Assembly (NCBI RefSeq): GCF_003206575.1
Contig: NZ_PZJO01000002.1
Coordinates: 160,046-224,045 of the forward strand
DNA from: Salinicola endophyticus
GTDB lineage: Bacteria; Pseudomonadota; Gammaproteobacteria; Pseudomonadales; Halomonadaceae
Direction: 5' to 3'
DNA: 64,000 nucleotides
Positions 56,804 through 64,000 of the stretch are shown here, piece by piece; the first letter of the stretch is position 1, and every line of letters starts with the position of its first letter. The notes under the pieces were generated by a model that saw only the letters and a list, made by a program, of their open reading frames with translations, did not search any database and was not told the origin of the DNA. The translations under genes were made by a program, and so were the position numbers.

Positions 56804-56879
56804 CATACTCCTCTATATGTCCAAAGCCACCGATGGCCGCGCTCCGCCGAACTGAGGCCCGCTAGCCCGTCCCAGCGGC

Positions 56880-58211
56880 TCAGTTGTCGAACAAGTGCTG
56901 ATAATCGTCAAAACGAGAGAGCCCAAGACGCTCGAAAAATGCCATCGGCCATCCATAGCAACTCGTGAAATAGCCATGCGCCAGCGCGTTGACAGCGGGC
57001 TTCGGCTCGATATCGGTATCGAGCATGAATGCCAGCTGCTCGCGGCTATCAGGCTCGTGAACCGCATCCAGACCTCTATAGATGGCATTGCCAAGCACAA
57101 TACTCGGCACCCCGAGATAGGCCGCCTCGATACCCGCCGTCGAAAAGAAGCAGAGAACCTTGTCTGCGCCCTGCATGAGATCGTACGAACTGATGACGGA
57201 ATCGCTCTGAATGACATCCACATTGTCCCCCGCCAGGCCATGCCAGTAGTCGAAGTCACGACGACATATGCCCGCTTGGTTGGGATGATTGCGAATGATC
57301 AATTGATAGCGAGACTGGTTGGCAGCCCAGCTTATCAACCAAGCGACGGCCTCGCGCTGGGTCGCAAAGATAGGGGACAGTTTGATCCTCGGATCCAGAG
57401 AGGCATACTCATCTTCGCTAGAAACGAAATAGACGACGTACTCACGTTGTCCGGTCGGCGCCTCAGCAAATTTCTCGGCAAATGCATTGGTTCTTTGCTC
57501 TTCGAAAAAAGCCTTTGCCTTCTCCCCTTTCAAGGGATCATCCGACTCCTCCCAAAAAGCCTTGACCACAGCGGACATGGACAAGAAATCATGGATACGA
57601 CAAGGCTGAACCCGGAGCGTTTTACCGGCATTCATCCTTTCATAATAAATGATCTGCTGCTCAAGCCGCTCCAAGACCAGTGTTTGCGGATAGGTATTGT
57701 AGGAGCGGCCATTATAGATATAAAAAAGGTCATCAGGCTCCAGGCCAATCGACTGTATACCAGCCTCAAAATGGGCTACGAAAAGCAGTGCCTGGCGGAG
57801 ATAAGACTCGACCTCTGGCCAGCAGTCATCGAGATCAAGCGAGACACAACGGTAACGAGAGACCAGATTGGAGACAATGGCCACCCCAATATTGAGGCCT
57901 CGATATGTCACGCCCCTCAAGTCTTCGATATCCACCACCGAGCAGAGCAACTCATCGACCAACGCTGATAGGTCGGCAGAAGACTCGAAAGCACTGACTG
58001 TCGTCTGGTAGTAACCTTGATGCTCTCCGAGCATCCGAGAGATGGTCGCCTGGATATCAGCCAGCCGCCCTGCATCTCGCTCACCCACAGTGACCAGTGG
58101 GATCACCTGAAAGCGATCCTGCAAGCTGAGCCGATAGAGCATCTCCAGAAAGGTGCCGAAGACTTGATAATTTCGCAGGTCGCTACAAAAAACGAAGGCT
58201 CTACGCGACAT
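56880..58211 (-). CDS. Capsule-polysaccharide-type glycosyltransferase (GT-B-like)
   Basis: Soluble protein of 443 aa. The C-terminal half resembles the nucleotide-binding half of capsule synthesis or CMP/UDP-sugar transferases: LIIRNHPNQAG, then VIQSDSVISSYDLMQGADKV, and FFSTAGIEAAYLGVPSIVLG. The last is the usual gatekeeping segment in which a conserved Ser/Glu binds the sugar nucleotide. The N-terminal half shows no firm match. It directly follows the ATP-grasp fusion (TAA then GTG ATG), so it is the last gene of the minus-strand sugar operon. The region is AT-rich: 57721-57780 has 29 G+C in 60. Donor and acceptor are unknown. Confidence 0.7.
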   Translation of the reverse strand: MSRRAFVFCSDLRNYQVFGTFLEMLYRLSLQDRFQVIPLVTVGERDAGRLADIQATISRMLGEHQGYYQTTVSAFESSADLSALVDELLCSVVDIEDLRGVTYRGLNIGVAIVSNLVSRYRCVSLDLDDCWPEVESYLRQALLFVAHFEAGIQSIGLEPDDLFYIYNGRSYNTYPQTLVLERLEQQIIYYERMNAGKTLRVQPCRIHDFLSMSAVVKAFWEESDDPLKGEKAKAFFEEQRTNAFAEKFAEAPTGQREYVVYFVSSEDEYASLDPRIKLSPIFATQREAVAWLISWAANQSRYQLIIRNHPNQAGICRRDFDYWHGLAGDNVDVIQSDSVISSYDLMQGADKVLCFFSTAGIEAAYLGVPSIVLGNAIYRGLDAVHEPDSREQLAFMLDTDIEPKPAVNALAHGYFTSCYGWPMAFFERLGLSRFDDYQHLFDN

Positions 58212-58214
58212 CAC

Positions 58215-60167
58215 TTATTCCCTGAAACTGTCAATGGTACTTTGCATATCGTGACATGACCGCCAAGCATACTGGTGATGGGCTTTACGGCTGGAGATGA
58301 TCAAGTCACCGGGTACCTCCGTGGTGGGTGTCTCCATCCTGCAATAGCTTCCACCCAACGCCTCTGCTGCACCATCGAGCACCTCTCCCAGAGAAGGGGT
58401 CGTATCGGGACCGATATTGACGATATCAAAGAAGCCATGCTGCGATTCGAGCTTCGTAAAATGCACCAGCGCGTCGACAGCGTCCCGATAGTCGATTTTG
58501 CTGATCCGACGCGACACATGCCTTGCAGACACCTCTCCCCCATTGGCCAATGTCGACATCATTGACGAGTAGGCTTCCTGTTTGACTAACGACTCGAGTG
58601 GCCCCATGACAGAAGAGAGCCGCAAGACAGTAAAACGCGTTTCACGGGTCATCTGTGAAAGCGATTTCAAGTGCTCCTCCACAAGCACCTTGGCTTGAGC
58701 ATAGGAACCTTCCGGGCACAGCAAAGACGCCTCTGAAAGTATCTCCTTCGAGGTCCCATAGACACTCTGAGAGGACACGAAGATGATTTTCGCAGGCGTC
58801 ACGCGCATACATGCCCGCAGAAATTCGACACTCGTTTGAACGGCGGCAAAATGATCGGCAGGCGCGTGGTGAGGCCTGGCAAAAGCGCCATGCAGCACCA
58901 CATCGATACCGCGCAGATCCGCCATTCCGGAGAGCAGGTCCTCGAAGCAATAAGCGCGGCTAATACCTTTTCTTTCATTGCGACAGCGATCGACGGTAGA
59001 GACTTCGAGCCCACTGTCAGAGAGCAGCCGGTCCAGCAATAGCCCTCCAAGCAATCCGCTACTGCCAGAGAGCAGCACTCTCTTCACTATCGATGGCTCA
59101 CCGCGACTTCCCGAGCTGGATGTTGGCTGTAAAAAGGGAACCAGGTCGACCTTTTTACTAGCCACCTGTCTGACACCGGCATGTCTCAACGAGAGATGGG
59201 GTTTCAAGCAGGGCTGCTTCATCAGCAACCCCATGACCACATATTCGACCTCATTGAATCCGAGCTTGGCCCTGAGCCCGGTGATACCGGTAAACCGGGG
59301 GTTGATTTCGAAAACTTTGAAACCGTCGTCCGTGATACGGCCTTGCACGTTAATTGGCCCAAATGCATCCAAACGTTGCATGGATCGGCAAAAATCTTCA
59401 ATAAAATGCTCTAGCGGTGCCAGATCGAGTGGAACGATCTCGATCGGTACCCCATTGGCCAGGCGATTGGTGGTGGCACAACAGGCACGCAGTTGGGAAC
59501 TCTGATCAAAGATCAATTGCAAAGAAATTTCACCGACCTGGCGATTCTCTCCGCGAAGCAGACCTTTGCTGTAGTCAGCGGCGTGACAGTCGTTACTTGC
59601 CGGCATAGCGATTTCTTGATAGATATGGCTTTCGCCATCTTCAATGGCATGCAAAGCCCGCTGGTCAGCAACGACACTGATGCTCTGGGAAGCGTATCCT
59701 GAGCGCGGCTTTCTAATCAGCGGGAATATGATGTCCTCGGCGGCCAGCACTTCCTGATGCGTAAAACTTCTTACAAAAAAAGGGGCAGCCTCTTTAAACG
59801 CCCTGGCGTAGCCATACTTATCCCGGCAAGCTGCAACCAGAGGCTCCGCTGCGGCCAGCACGCAGATCCTATGCTTTCCAAGTAAGTCTCTATGTTTTGC
59901 CAGCAAATAGGCCTCATCGTCGTGCCCCGGAATGAGTACCGTAATATTTTCTTCCGTCGCGACCCTGACCAGACTCTCTATATAGTCATCATCGTAATAA
60001 CTCGGAATCAGCCGACTGCGATCACACTCCGTCGCGCCGAAAGCCGAGGGATTGTTTCCCAAACCGACGGTCTGAACAGCGCCAGGCTTGAATAGCTTGC
60101 ATGAATCAATCACTGACTGACCGACACCACTACCAATTGAACAGATGCCGACCACAAGCTCATCCAT
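58215..60167 (-). CDS. ATP-grasp ligase fused to an NAD(P)-dependent epimerase/dehydratase
   Basis: 650 aa with two enzyme domains. Residues ~1-345 form an ATP-grasp ligase: CarB-like first fold (CSIGSGVGQSVIDSCK), nucleotide Lys in LIRKPRSGYASQSI, YQEIAMP hinge, and the metal site FKVFEINPRFTGITG. Residues ~360-650 form an extended SDR: NAD-binding GSSGLLGG near 367, FVSSQSVYG and the catalytic Y-x-x-x-K as SYAQAKVLVEE near 489. ATG 60167 overlaps the aminotransferase stop by 8 bp; the frame opens further upstream but that part would lie inside the previous gene. A role in ligating an acyl or amino-acid group to an amino sugar and epimerising or reducing it is inferred from domains and neighbours. 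Confidence 0.82.
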   Translation of the reverse strand: MDELVVGICSIGSGVGQSVIDSCKLFKPGAVQTVGLGNNPSAFGATECDRSRLIPSYYDDDYIESLVRVATEENITVLIPGHDDEAYLLAKHRDLLGKHRICVLAAAEPLVAACRDKYGYARAFKEAAPFFVRSFTHQEVLAAEDIIFPLIRKPRSGYASQSISVVADQRALHAIEDGESHIYQEIAMPASNDCHAADYSKGLLRGENRQVGEISLQLIFDQSSQLRACCATTNRLANGVPIEIVPLDLAPLEHFIEDFCRSMQRLDAFGPINVQGRITDDGFKVFEINPRFTGITGLRAKLGFNEVEYVVMGLLMKQPCLKPHLSLRHAGVRQVASKKVDLVPFLQPTSSSGSRGEPSIVKRVLLSGSSGLLGGLLLDRLLSDSGLEVSTVDRCRNERKGISRAYCFEDLLSGMADLRGIDVVLHGAFARPHHAPADHFAAVQTSVEFLRACMRVTPAKIIFVSSQSVYGTSKEILSEASLLCPEGSYAQAKVLVEEHLKSLSQMTRETRFTVLRLSSVMGPLESLVKQEAYSSMMSTLANGGEVSARHVSRRISKIDYRDAVDALVHFTKLESQHGFFDIVNIGPDTTPSLGEVLDGAAEALGGSYCRMETPTTEVPGDLIISSRKAHHQYAWRSCHDMQSTIDSFRE

Positions 60168-61290
60168 ATGACACCCCGTATCCGTGCTCTTTGACGACCT
60201 GACAAATAAATTCGACCTGATGGGCAGAAAGAGAGGCCGATATCGGCAGACAAATGACCTCATCTGCAGCACTGTGCGCGTGACTCAAGGGCGACGGCGA
60301 TCGACTCTCTGCACCACGATAGACCGCGTGATCGCTGATGAGCGGATAGAAGTAGCGCCGCGCGTAGACATCATGCGCTCGCAAGCGCTCATAGAGTTCG
60401 TCCCTGCTCACTGCGTAGTCATGACTGACGCGCACAGGAAAATAGGCATAGTTGGAGACGGTCTGCGCCTGAAAATCCGGCAGCCGGATACCTTTGATAC
60501 CTTCCAGATTGCGCCTGTATAGGCGATCGACCTCCTCTCGCCTACGGATGGCACAATCGATATGTTTCAGCTGCAGCAGACCGAAGGCAGCATTGATCTC
60601 GCTCATCTTGCCATTGATGCCCGATGCCACGACCGTCGTCTCGTTGACGATGCCGAAATTCTTGAGGTTATCGATATGGCGCTTGGTCTTGGCATCAGGG
60701 CAGACGATGGCACCGCCCTCGAAGGTATTGAAAACCTTGGTGGCGTGGAAGCTGATTGCGCTCAGGTCACCATGACGCAGAATGCTGCCACCCTCGTCCT
60801 CGACGCCGAAAGCGTGCGCGGCGTCATAGATCACCTTGAGGTTGTAGGTATCGGCGATCTCCTGGATCGCCGCGACATCGCACGGGTTGCCGTAACAGTG
60901 CACCGGCATGATCGCGGTCGTGCGCGGCGTGATGGCCGCCTCGATCTTCTCGGGGTCGAGATTGAACGTCTGGGGATCGATATCGACGAAGACCGGCGTG
61001 ATGCCGTTCCAGAGCAGCGAATGCCCGGTGGCCACGAACGAAAACGGCGTGGTGATCACTTCACCGCTGATTCTTAGCGCCTGCAGCGCGGTAAGTAGCG
61101 CAATGGTCCCGTTGTTGAAGAGCGCGATCTCCGGTACGCCCAGGTAGTCGCGAAGTGCCGCTTCCAGCTGCTGATGCATCGGCCCATTGTTGGTCAGCTT
61201 CTTACTCGCCCATATCTGTTCGAGATAGGGAATGAACTCGTCCAATGGCGGTAGATAGGGCTCGGTGACATAGATGGGCTTGTCGTTCAT
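60160..61290 (-). CDS. DegT/DnrJ/StrS sugar aminotransferase, VioA-like
   Basis: PLP-dependent enzyme (376 aa) that aminates a dTDP-4-keto-6-deoxy sugar. It opens with PIYVTEPYLPPLDEFIPYL and ASKKLTNNGPMHQQLE, a pattern shared with E. coli O7 VioA, which makes dTDP-4-amino-4,6-dideoxyglucose (viosamine). FNNGTIALLTALQAL and SFVATGHSLLWNGITPVFVD (in part) follow. The Schiff-base Lys is ~185 in SFHATKVFNTFEGG. RmlA and RmlB upstream supply the keto-sugar. The exact product (Qui4N versus Fuc4N) cannot be fixed from sequence by eye. Confidence 0.85.
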   Translation of the reverse strand: MNDKPIYVTEPYLPPLDEFIPYLEQIWASKKLTNNGPMHQQLEAALRDYLGVPEIALFNNGTIALLTALQALRISGEVITTPFSFVATGHSLLWNGITPVFVDIDPQTFNLDPEKIEAAITPRTTAIMPVHCYGNPCDVAAIQEIADTYNLKVIYDAAHAFGVEDEGGSILRHGDLSAISFHATKVFNTFEGGAIVCPDAKTKRHIDNLKNFGIVNETTVVASGINGKMSEINAAFGLLQLKHIDCAIRRREEVDRLYRRNLEGIKGIRLPDFQAQTVSNYAYFPVRVSHDYAVSRDELYERLRAHDVYARRYFYPLISDHAVYRGAESRSPSPLSHAHSAADEVICLPISASLSAHQVEFICQVVKEHGYGVSYG

Positions 61291-61364
61291 GGATTACCTT
61301 TTCTCAGATACCCACCGGCACCACGGCATGGCATCGAGGGCTGATCAGGCCCTGTTGATCTCGG

Positions 61365-62246
61365 CTATGGCGATTCTTCGAGAAACTCGAGCAGATAACG
61401 TCCATAGCCATTCTTGGCGAAGACTTTAGCAGCCGCGGCCAGCTCGCTCTCACTCAGCCAGCCTTGACGCCAGGCGATCTCTTCCAGACAAGCGATCTTG
61501 TACCCTTGGCGTTTCTCGATGGTCTCGACGAACTGAGCGGCTTCCAGCAGGCTTTCGTGGGTACCGGTATCGAGCCAGGCGAAGCCACGTCCCAATAGTT
61601 GAACGTGCAAGTCGCCGCGTTGGAGATAGGCTCGATTGATGTCGGTGATTTCCAACTCGCCTCGATGCGAAGGCTTCAGATGCTTGGCGATCTCGATAAC
61701 GTCGTTGTCGTAGAAGTAGAGGCCGGTGACGGCGTAATGGGATCGGGGTTTGCTAGGTTTTTCCTCGAGAGACAGTACACGGCGTTCGGCATCGAACTCG
61801 ACCACGCCGAAGCGCTCGGGATCCTTGACCTGGTAGCCGAATACCGTGGCACCGGAGGCGCTTTCCATGACCCGCTTTAGCTTGGGACTGAACGCCTGTC
61901 CGTAGAAGATATTATCGCCGAGCACCAAGCAGACATTGTCCTGACCAATGAAGGACTCTCCGATCAGAAACGCCTGCGCCAACCCCTCCGGGCGTGGTTG
62001 CACAGCGTATTGCAGATCGATACCGAAGCGCGCGCCGTCGCCCAGCAAACGCTGGAAGTTGTCTCGATCCTCTGGCGTGGTGATGATCAGGATGTCGCGT
62101 ATCCCCGCCAGCATGAGCACCGACAGCGGATAGTAGATCATCGGCTTGTCGTAGATTGGCAGCAGCTGCTTGGATATGCCCATGGTGATCGGGTGCAGAC
62201 GGCTACCAGCACCACCAGCCAGCACGATACCCTTGTAGCCCTTCAT
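61365..62246 (-). CDS. rmlA: Glucose-1-phosphate thymidylyltransferase RmlA
   Basis: Makes dTDP-glucose from dTTP and glucose-1-phosphate (293 aa). The nucleotidyltransferase signature [16 protein letters not shown] is at residues ~5-20. Further motifs are [28 protein letters not shown] and [18 protein letters not shown], ending [16 protein letters not shown] 62246 overlaps the rmlB stop (ATGA). An upstream in-frame extension to 62300 lies inside rmlB and is rejected. Confidence 0.96.
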   Translation of the reverse strand: MKGYKGIVLAGGAGSRLHPITMGISKQLLPIYDKPMIYYPLSVLMLAGIRDILIITTPEDRDNFQRLLGDGARFGIDLQYAVQPRPEGLAQAFLIGESFIGQDNVCLVLGDNIFYGQAFSPKLKRVMESASGATVFGYQVKDPERFGVVEFDAERRVLSLEEKPSKPRSHYAVTGLYFYDNDVIEIAKHLKPSHRGELEITDINRAYLQRGDLHVQLLGRGFAWLDTGTHESLLEAAQFVETIEKRQGYKIACLEEIAWRQGWLSESELAAAAKVFAKNGYGRYLLEFLEESP

Positions 62247-63307
62247 GCCGGAGTGCCCAATCGGGACAGATCCAGCCCGCCCACACCCTGACGGCTCCAC
62301 CAGTTCGGATGCGCCAGGTACCAGGCGACCGTTGCTCGTAACCCATTCTCGAACTTCTCCTGGGCGCGCCAGCCCAACTCTCGCGAGAGCTTGCTGGAGT
62401 CGATGGCATAGCGCCGATCATGGCCCGGCCGATCTTTGACGAATCGAATCTGACGCGCGTAGGAGGCCCCCGCGCCGGCCAGCGGCCGCCATTCGTCAAG
62501 GAGCTCACAGATCGACTGCACCACCGAAAGATTGGTACGTTCGCTGTCACCGCCGACATTGTAGGTTTCGCCGACTCGGCCGCGTGTAGCGATCGCGACG
62601 AGCGCTCGGGCATGGTCGTCAACGTAAAGCCAGTCACGTATCTGCTGGCCATCGCCGTAGACAGGCAGGTCAGCGCCGCACAGCGCCGAAAGGATCATCA
62701 GCGGTATCAACTTCTCGGGGTACTGGAAAGGGCCATAATTATTGGAGCAGTTGGATACGATGACAGGCAGCCCATAAGTTCGGTGCCAGGCCCTGACCAG
62801 GTGGTCCGCCCCCGCCTTGCTGGCCGAATAGGGTGAACTGGGGGCGTAGGGCGAGCTTTCGTCGAAACGTGTCGTATGGTCTGCACCGAGATCGCCGAAC
62901 ACTTCATCGGTGGAGACATGGTGAAAGCGAAACGTCTCACGTCGCGCCTGGGAGAGCCCGCGCCAGTGGCTTCGCGTCACCTCAAGCAGTGTTGCCGTAC
63001 CGAGGACGTTGTGATGCACGAACGAGAGCGGATCGTCGATGGAGCGATCGACATGTGTCTCCGCGGCCAGATGCATCACGGCATCGGGCGAGTGGCGCTC
63101 GAAGACCTGTTCCAGGGCCGCACGATCATTGATATCGATTGGCTCCATCCAGTAACGGCCAGCATGGGTGCCAGCGAGATCGGTATCCGGATGCGAGGCA
63201 TAGCCGAGCCTGTCGATATTGACGACGCTATGCTCGGTAGCCGTCAGCAGGTGCTGGACCAAAGCCCTGCCGATGAAACCCGCCCCGCCCGTGACCACTA
63301 TTTTCAT
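62243..63307 (-). CDS. rmlB: dTDP-glucose 4,6-dehydratase RmlB
   Basis: Converts dTDP-glucose to dTDP-4-keto-6-deoxyglucose (354 aa). NAD-binding motif [11 protein letters not shown] is at residues ~7-17. The catalytic triad region is [12 protein letters not shown] (Thr-Asp-Glu), and the Y-x-x-x-K is [40 protein letters not shown] (in part) and [19 protein letters not shown] are family hallmarks. It heads the sugar operon; rmlC and rmlD do not follow, so rhamnose is not the evident product. Confidence 0.97.
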   Translation of the reverse strand: MKIVVTGGAGFIGRALVQHLLTATEHSVVNIDRLGYASHPDTDLAGTHAGRYWMEPIDINDRAALEQVFERHSPDAVMHLAAETHVDRSIDDPLSFVHHNVLGTATLLEVTRSHWRGLSQARRETFRFHHVSTDEVFGDLGADHTTRFDESSPYAPSSPYSASKAGADHLVRAWHRTYGLPVIVSNCSNNYGPFQYPEKLIPLMILSALCGADLPVYGDGQQIRDWLYVDDHARALVAIATRGRVGETYNVGGDSERTNLSVVQSICELLDEWRPLAGAGASYARQIRFVKDRPGHDRRYAIDSSKLSRELGWRAQEKFENGLRATVAWYLAHPNWWSRQGVGGLDLSRLGTPA

Positions 63308-63511
63308 GCCGCACCCGTCGATAATTCTCCACCGAGTGCCAGCATGCCTGCATCGGCGACGAACGTTACAGTGAATAAGTGCCTATACGCTCTCCAGTTC
63401 GTCGCTTATCGGACGTCAAAGAGCCTCGATCGACACGCCCTCTTCAGAAGCGACCGAATGATGAGCGACCAGCATATTGGCAAGGTGCCGGACGAGCGTG
63501 CTGCCACACCC

Positions 63512-64000
63512 TCATTCGGCCGGTCGGCCAGCGTCTACCGCCTCTCCCCCTTCGTCGCTCTCCGCCACGGCCGGCGGTACCGACAAGCTGTCGCGGCGCT
63601 CGCCGTCAAACGCCTCGCGCAGCACGTCGTGCTCGGGATTCATATCGATGTTGCCGTGGAAGGCCGCGCCATCTTCGAGGATCAGCCCGGGGGCGTAGAG
63701 TTCTCCCTGGACTGCGGCTGTGGCTTTCAGCGTGATCCGCTCGGCAGCGAGGAGCTGCCCTTCGACCTGCCCTTTCACGGTGATCTCGCGGGCGACCAAG
63801 CGGCCCTCGACCTGGCCGTCACTACCGACCGTCACCGCGTGGTGGGGAAAGCTGACATCACCGACGACCCGGCCTTCGATCAGCAGATCTTCTTCGCCGT
63901 TGACATCACCACGAATCGTGGTCTTGGCGCCAATTCGCGACATGCCGTGTAGCGACTGGGAGGGCTCGTTACCACGAGTCGGCGTGCTGGCGGCCTCAGT
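63512..64000 (-). CDS. Bactofilin (polymer-forming cytoskeletal protein), probably truncated by the window edge
   Basis: Beta-helical filament-forming protein. The repeated short beta motifs are clear: TIRGDVNGEEDLLIEGRVVG, VGSDGQVEGRLVAREITVKG, and LKATAAVQGELYAPGLILED. An internal ATG at 63943 gives 143 aa, but no ribosome site precedes it and the frame stays open to the end of the window, so the true start is likely upstream. The C-terminal ~35 residues are acidic and Pro-rich. Bactofilins scaffold cell-wall or surface-polysaccharide machinery. It lies 204 bp upstream of rmlB on the same strand. Confidence 0.85.
   Translation of the reverse strand, partial: TEAASTPTRGNEPSQSLHGMSRIGAKTTIRGDVNGEEDLLIEGRVVGDVSFPHHAVTVGSDGQVEGRLVAREITVKGQVEGQLLAAERITLKATAAVQGELYAPGLILEDGAAFHGNIDMNPEHDVLREAFDGERRDSLSVPPAVAESDEGGEAVDAGRPAE

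Noticed and set aside
56895-57968. 357-codon plus-strand frame opposite the capsule-type transferase
   Set aside because: The minus-strand reading has glycosyltransferase motifs; this one does not.
63406-63432. Sigma-28 promoter driving rmlB
   Set aside because: TCCGATAA on the minus strand is close to a -10 box, but the -35 position reads CGATCGAG.
62876-63952. 358-codon plus-strand frame over rmlB and the bactofilin
   Set aside because: It crosses two well-supported minus-strand genes and an intergenic gap.

Overview
The window is a stretch of chromosome from a GC-rich, motile gammaproteobacterium. Gene content (CvrA-type antiporter, SohB, YejABEF, MltD, DnaQ/RnhA/NudC, and a fliE | fliF-R plus flgA-MN | flgB-L flagellar layout) fits the family Halomonadaceae (Halomonas, Salinicola, Kushneria, Chromohalobacter). 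The genus is not resolved. No rRNA, tRNA, CRISPR array, insertion sequence or prophage was seen.

Positions 1-25,200 hold housekeeping and uptake genes. They include a K+/H+ antiporter, a TPP riboswitch followed by a thiamine-precursor ABC transporter (thiZ-thiX-thiY) and the UvrC-like nuclease cho, an esterase, a YhhQ-type queuosine-precursor transporter, and an ArsR-type regulator with a clear palindromic operator. Next come sohB and an SCP2-domain protein. A co-directional methyltransferase-rnhA-dnaQ-nudC group follows, then gloB, mltD, the yejABEF peptide importer, a nitrilase-corA-rsuA group and rarD.

Positions 25,300-51,900 are a nearly complete flagellar cluster. fliE is divergent from fliFGHIJKLMNOPQR, which encode the MS ring, switch, export ATPase, hook-length ruler and export gate. 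flgBCDEFGHIJ (rod, hook, P and L rings) and flgKL (hook-filament junction) run on the minus strand. flgA, flgM, flgN and the flagellin gene run on the plus strand. Three sigma-28 promoters (flgK, flgM, fliC) share an exact GCCGATAA -10 box with 11-nt spacing, so late genes follow the classical FliA/FlgM checkpoint. flhA, flhB, fliA, fliD, fliS and the master regulator are not in the window.

Positions 52,000-63,300 form a probable flagellin or surface glycosylation island beside fliC. A 1,580-residue protein combines TPR repeats, an OGT-like GT41 domain, a degenerate FkbM-like region, a second GT-B-like domain and a C-terminal SAM-methyltransferase-like domain. Facing it are rmlB, rmlA, a VioA-like sugar aminotransferase, an ATP-grasp/NAD-epimerase fusion and a capsule-type glycosyltransferase. 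RmlC and RmlD are absent here, so the dTDP-sugar route probably leads to an amino sugar such as dTDP-viosamine (Qui4N) rather than rhamnose. The middle of this block is visibly AT-richer than its surroundings, consistent with horizontal acquisition. A bactofilin gene, probably cut by the window edge, closes the sequence.
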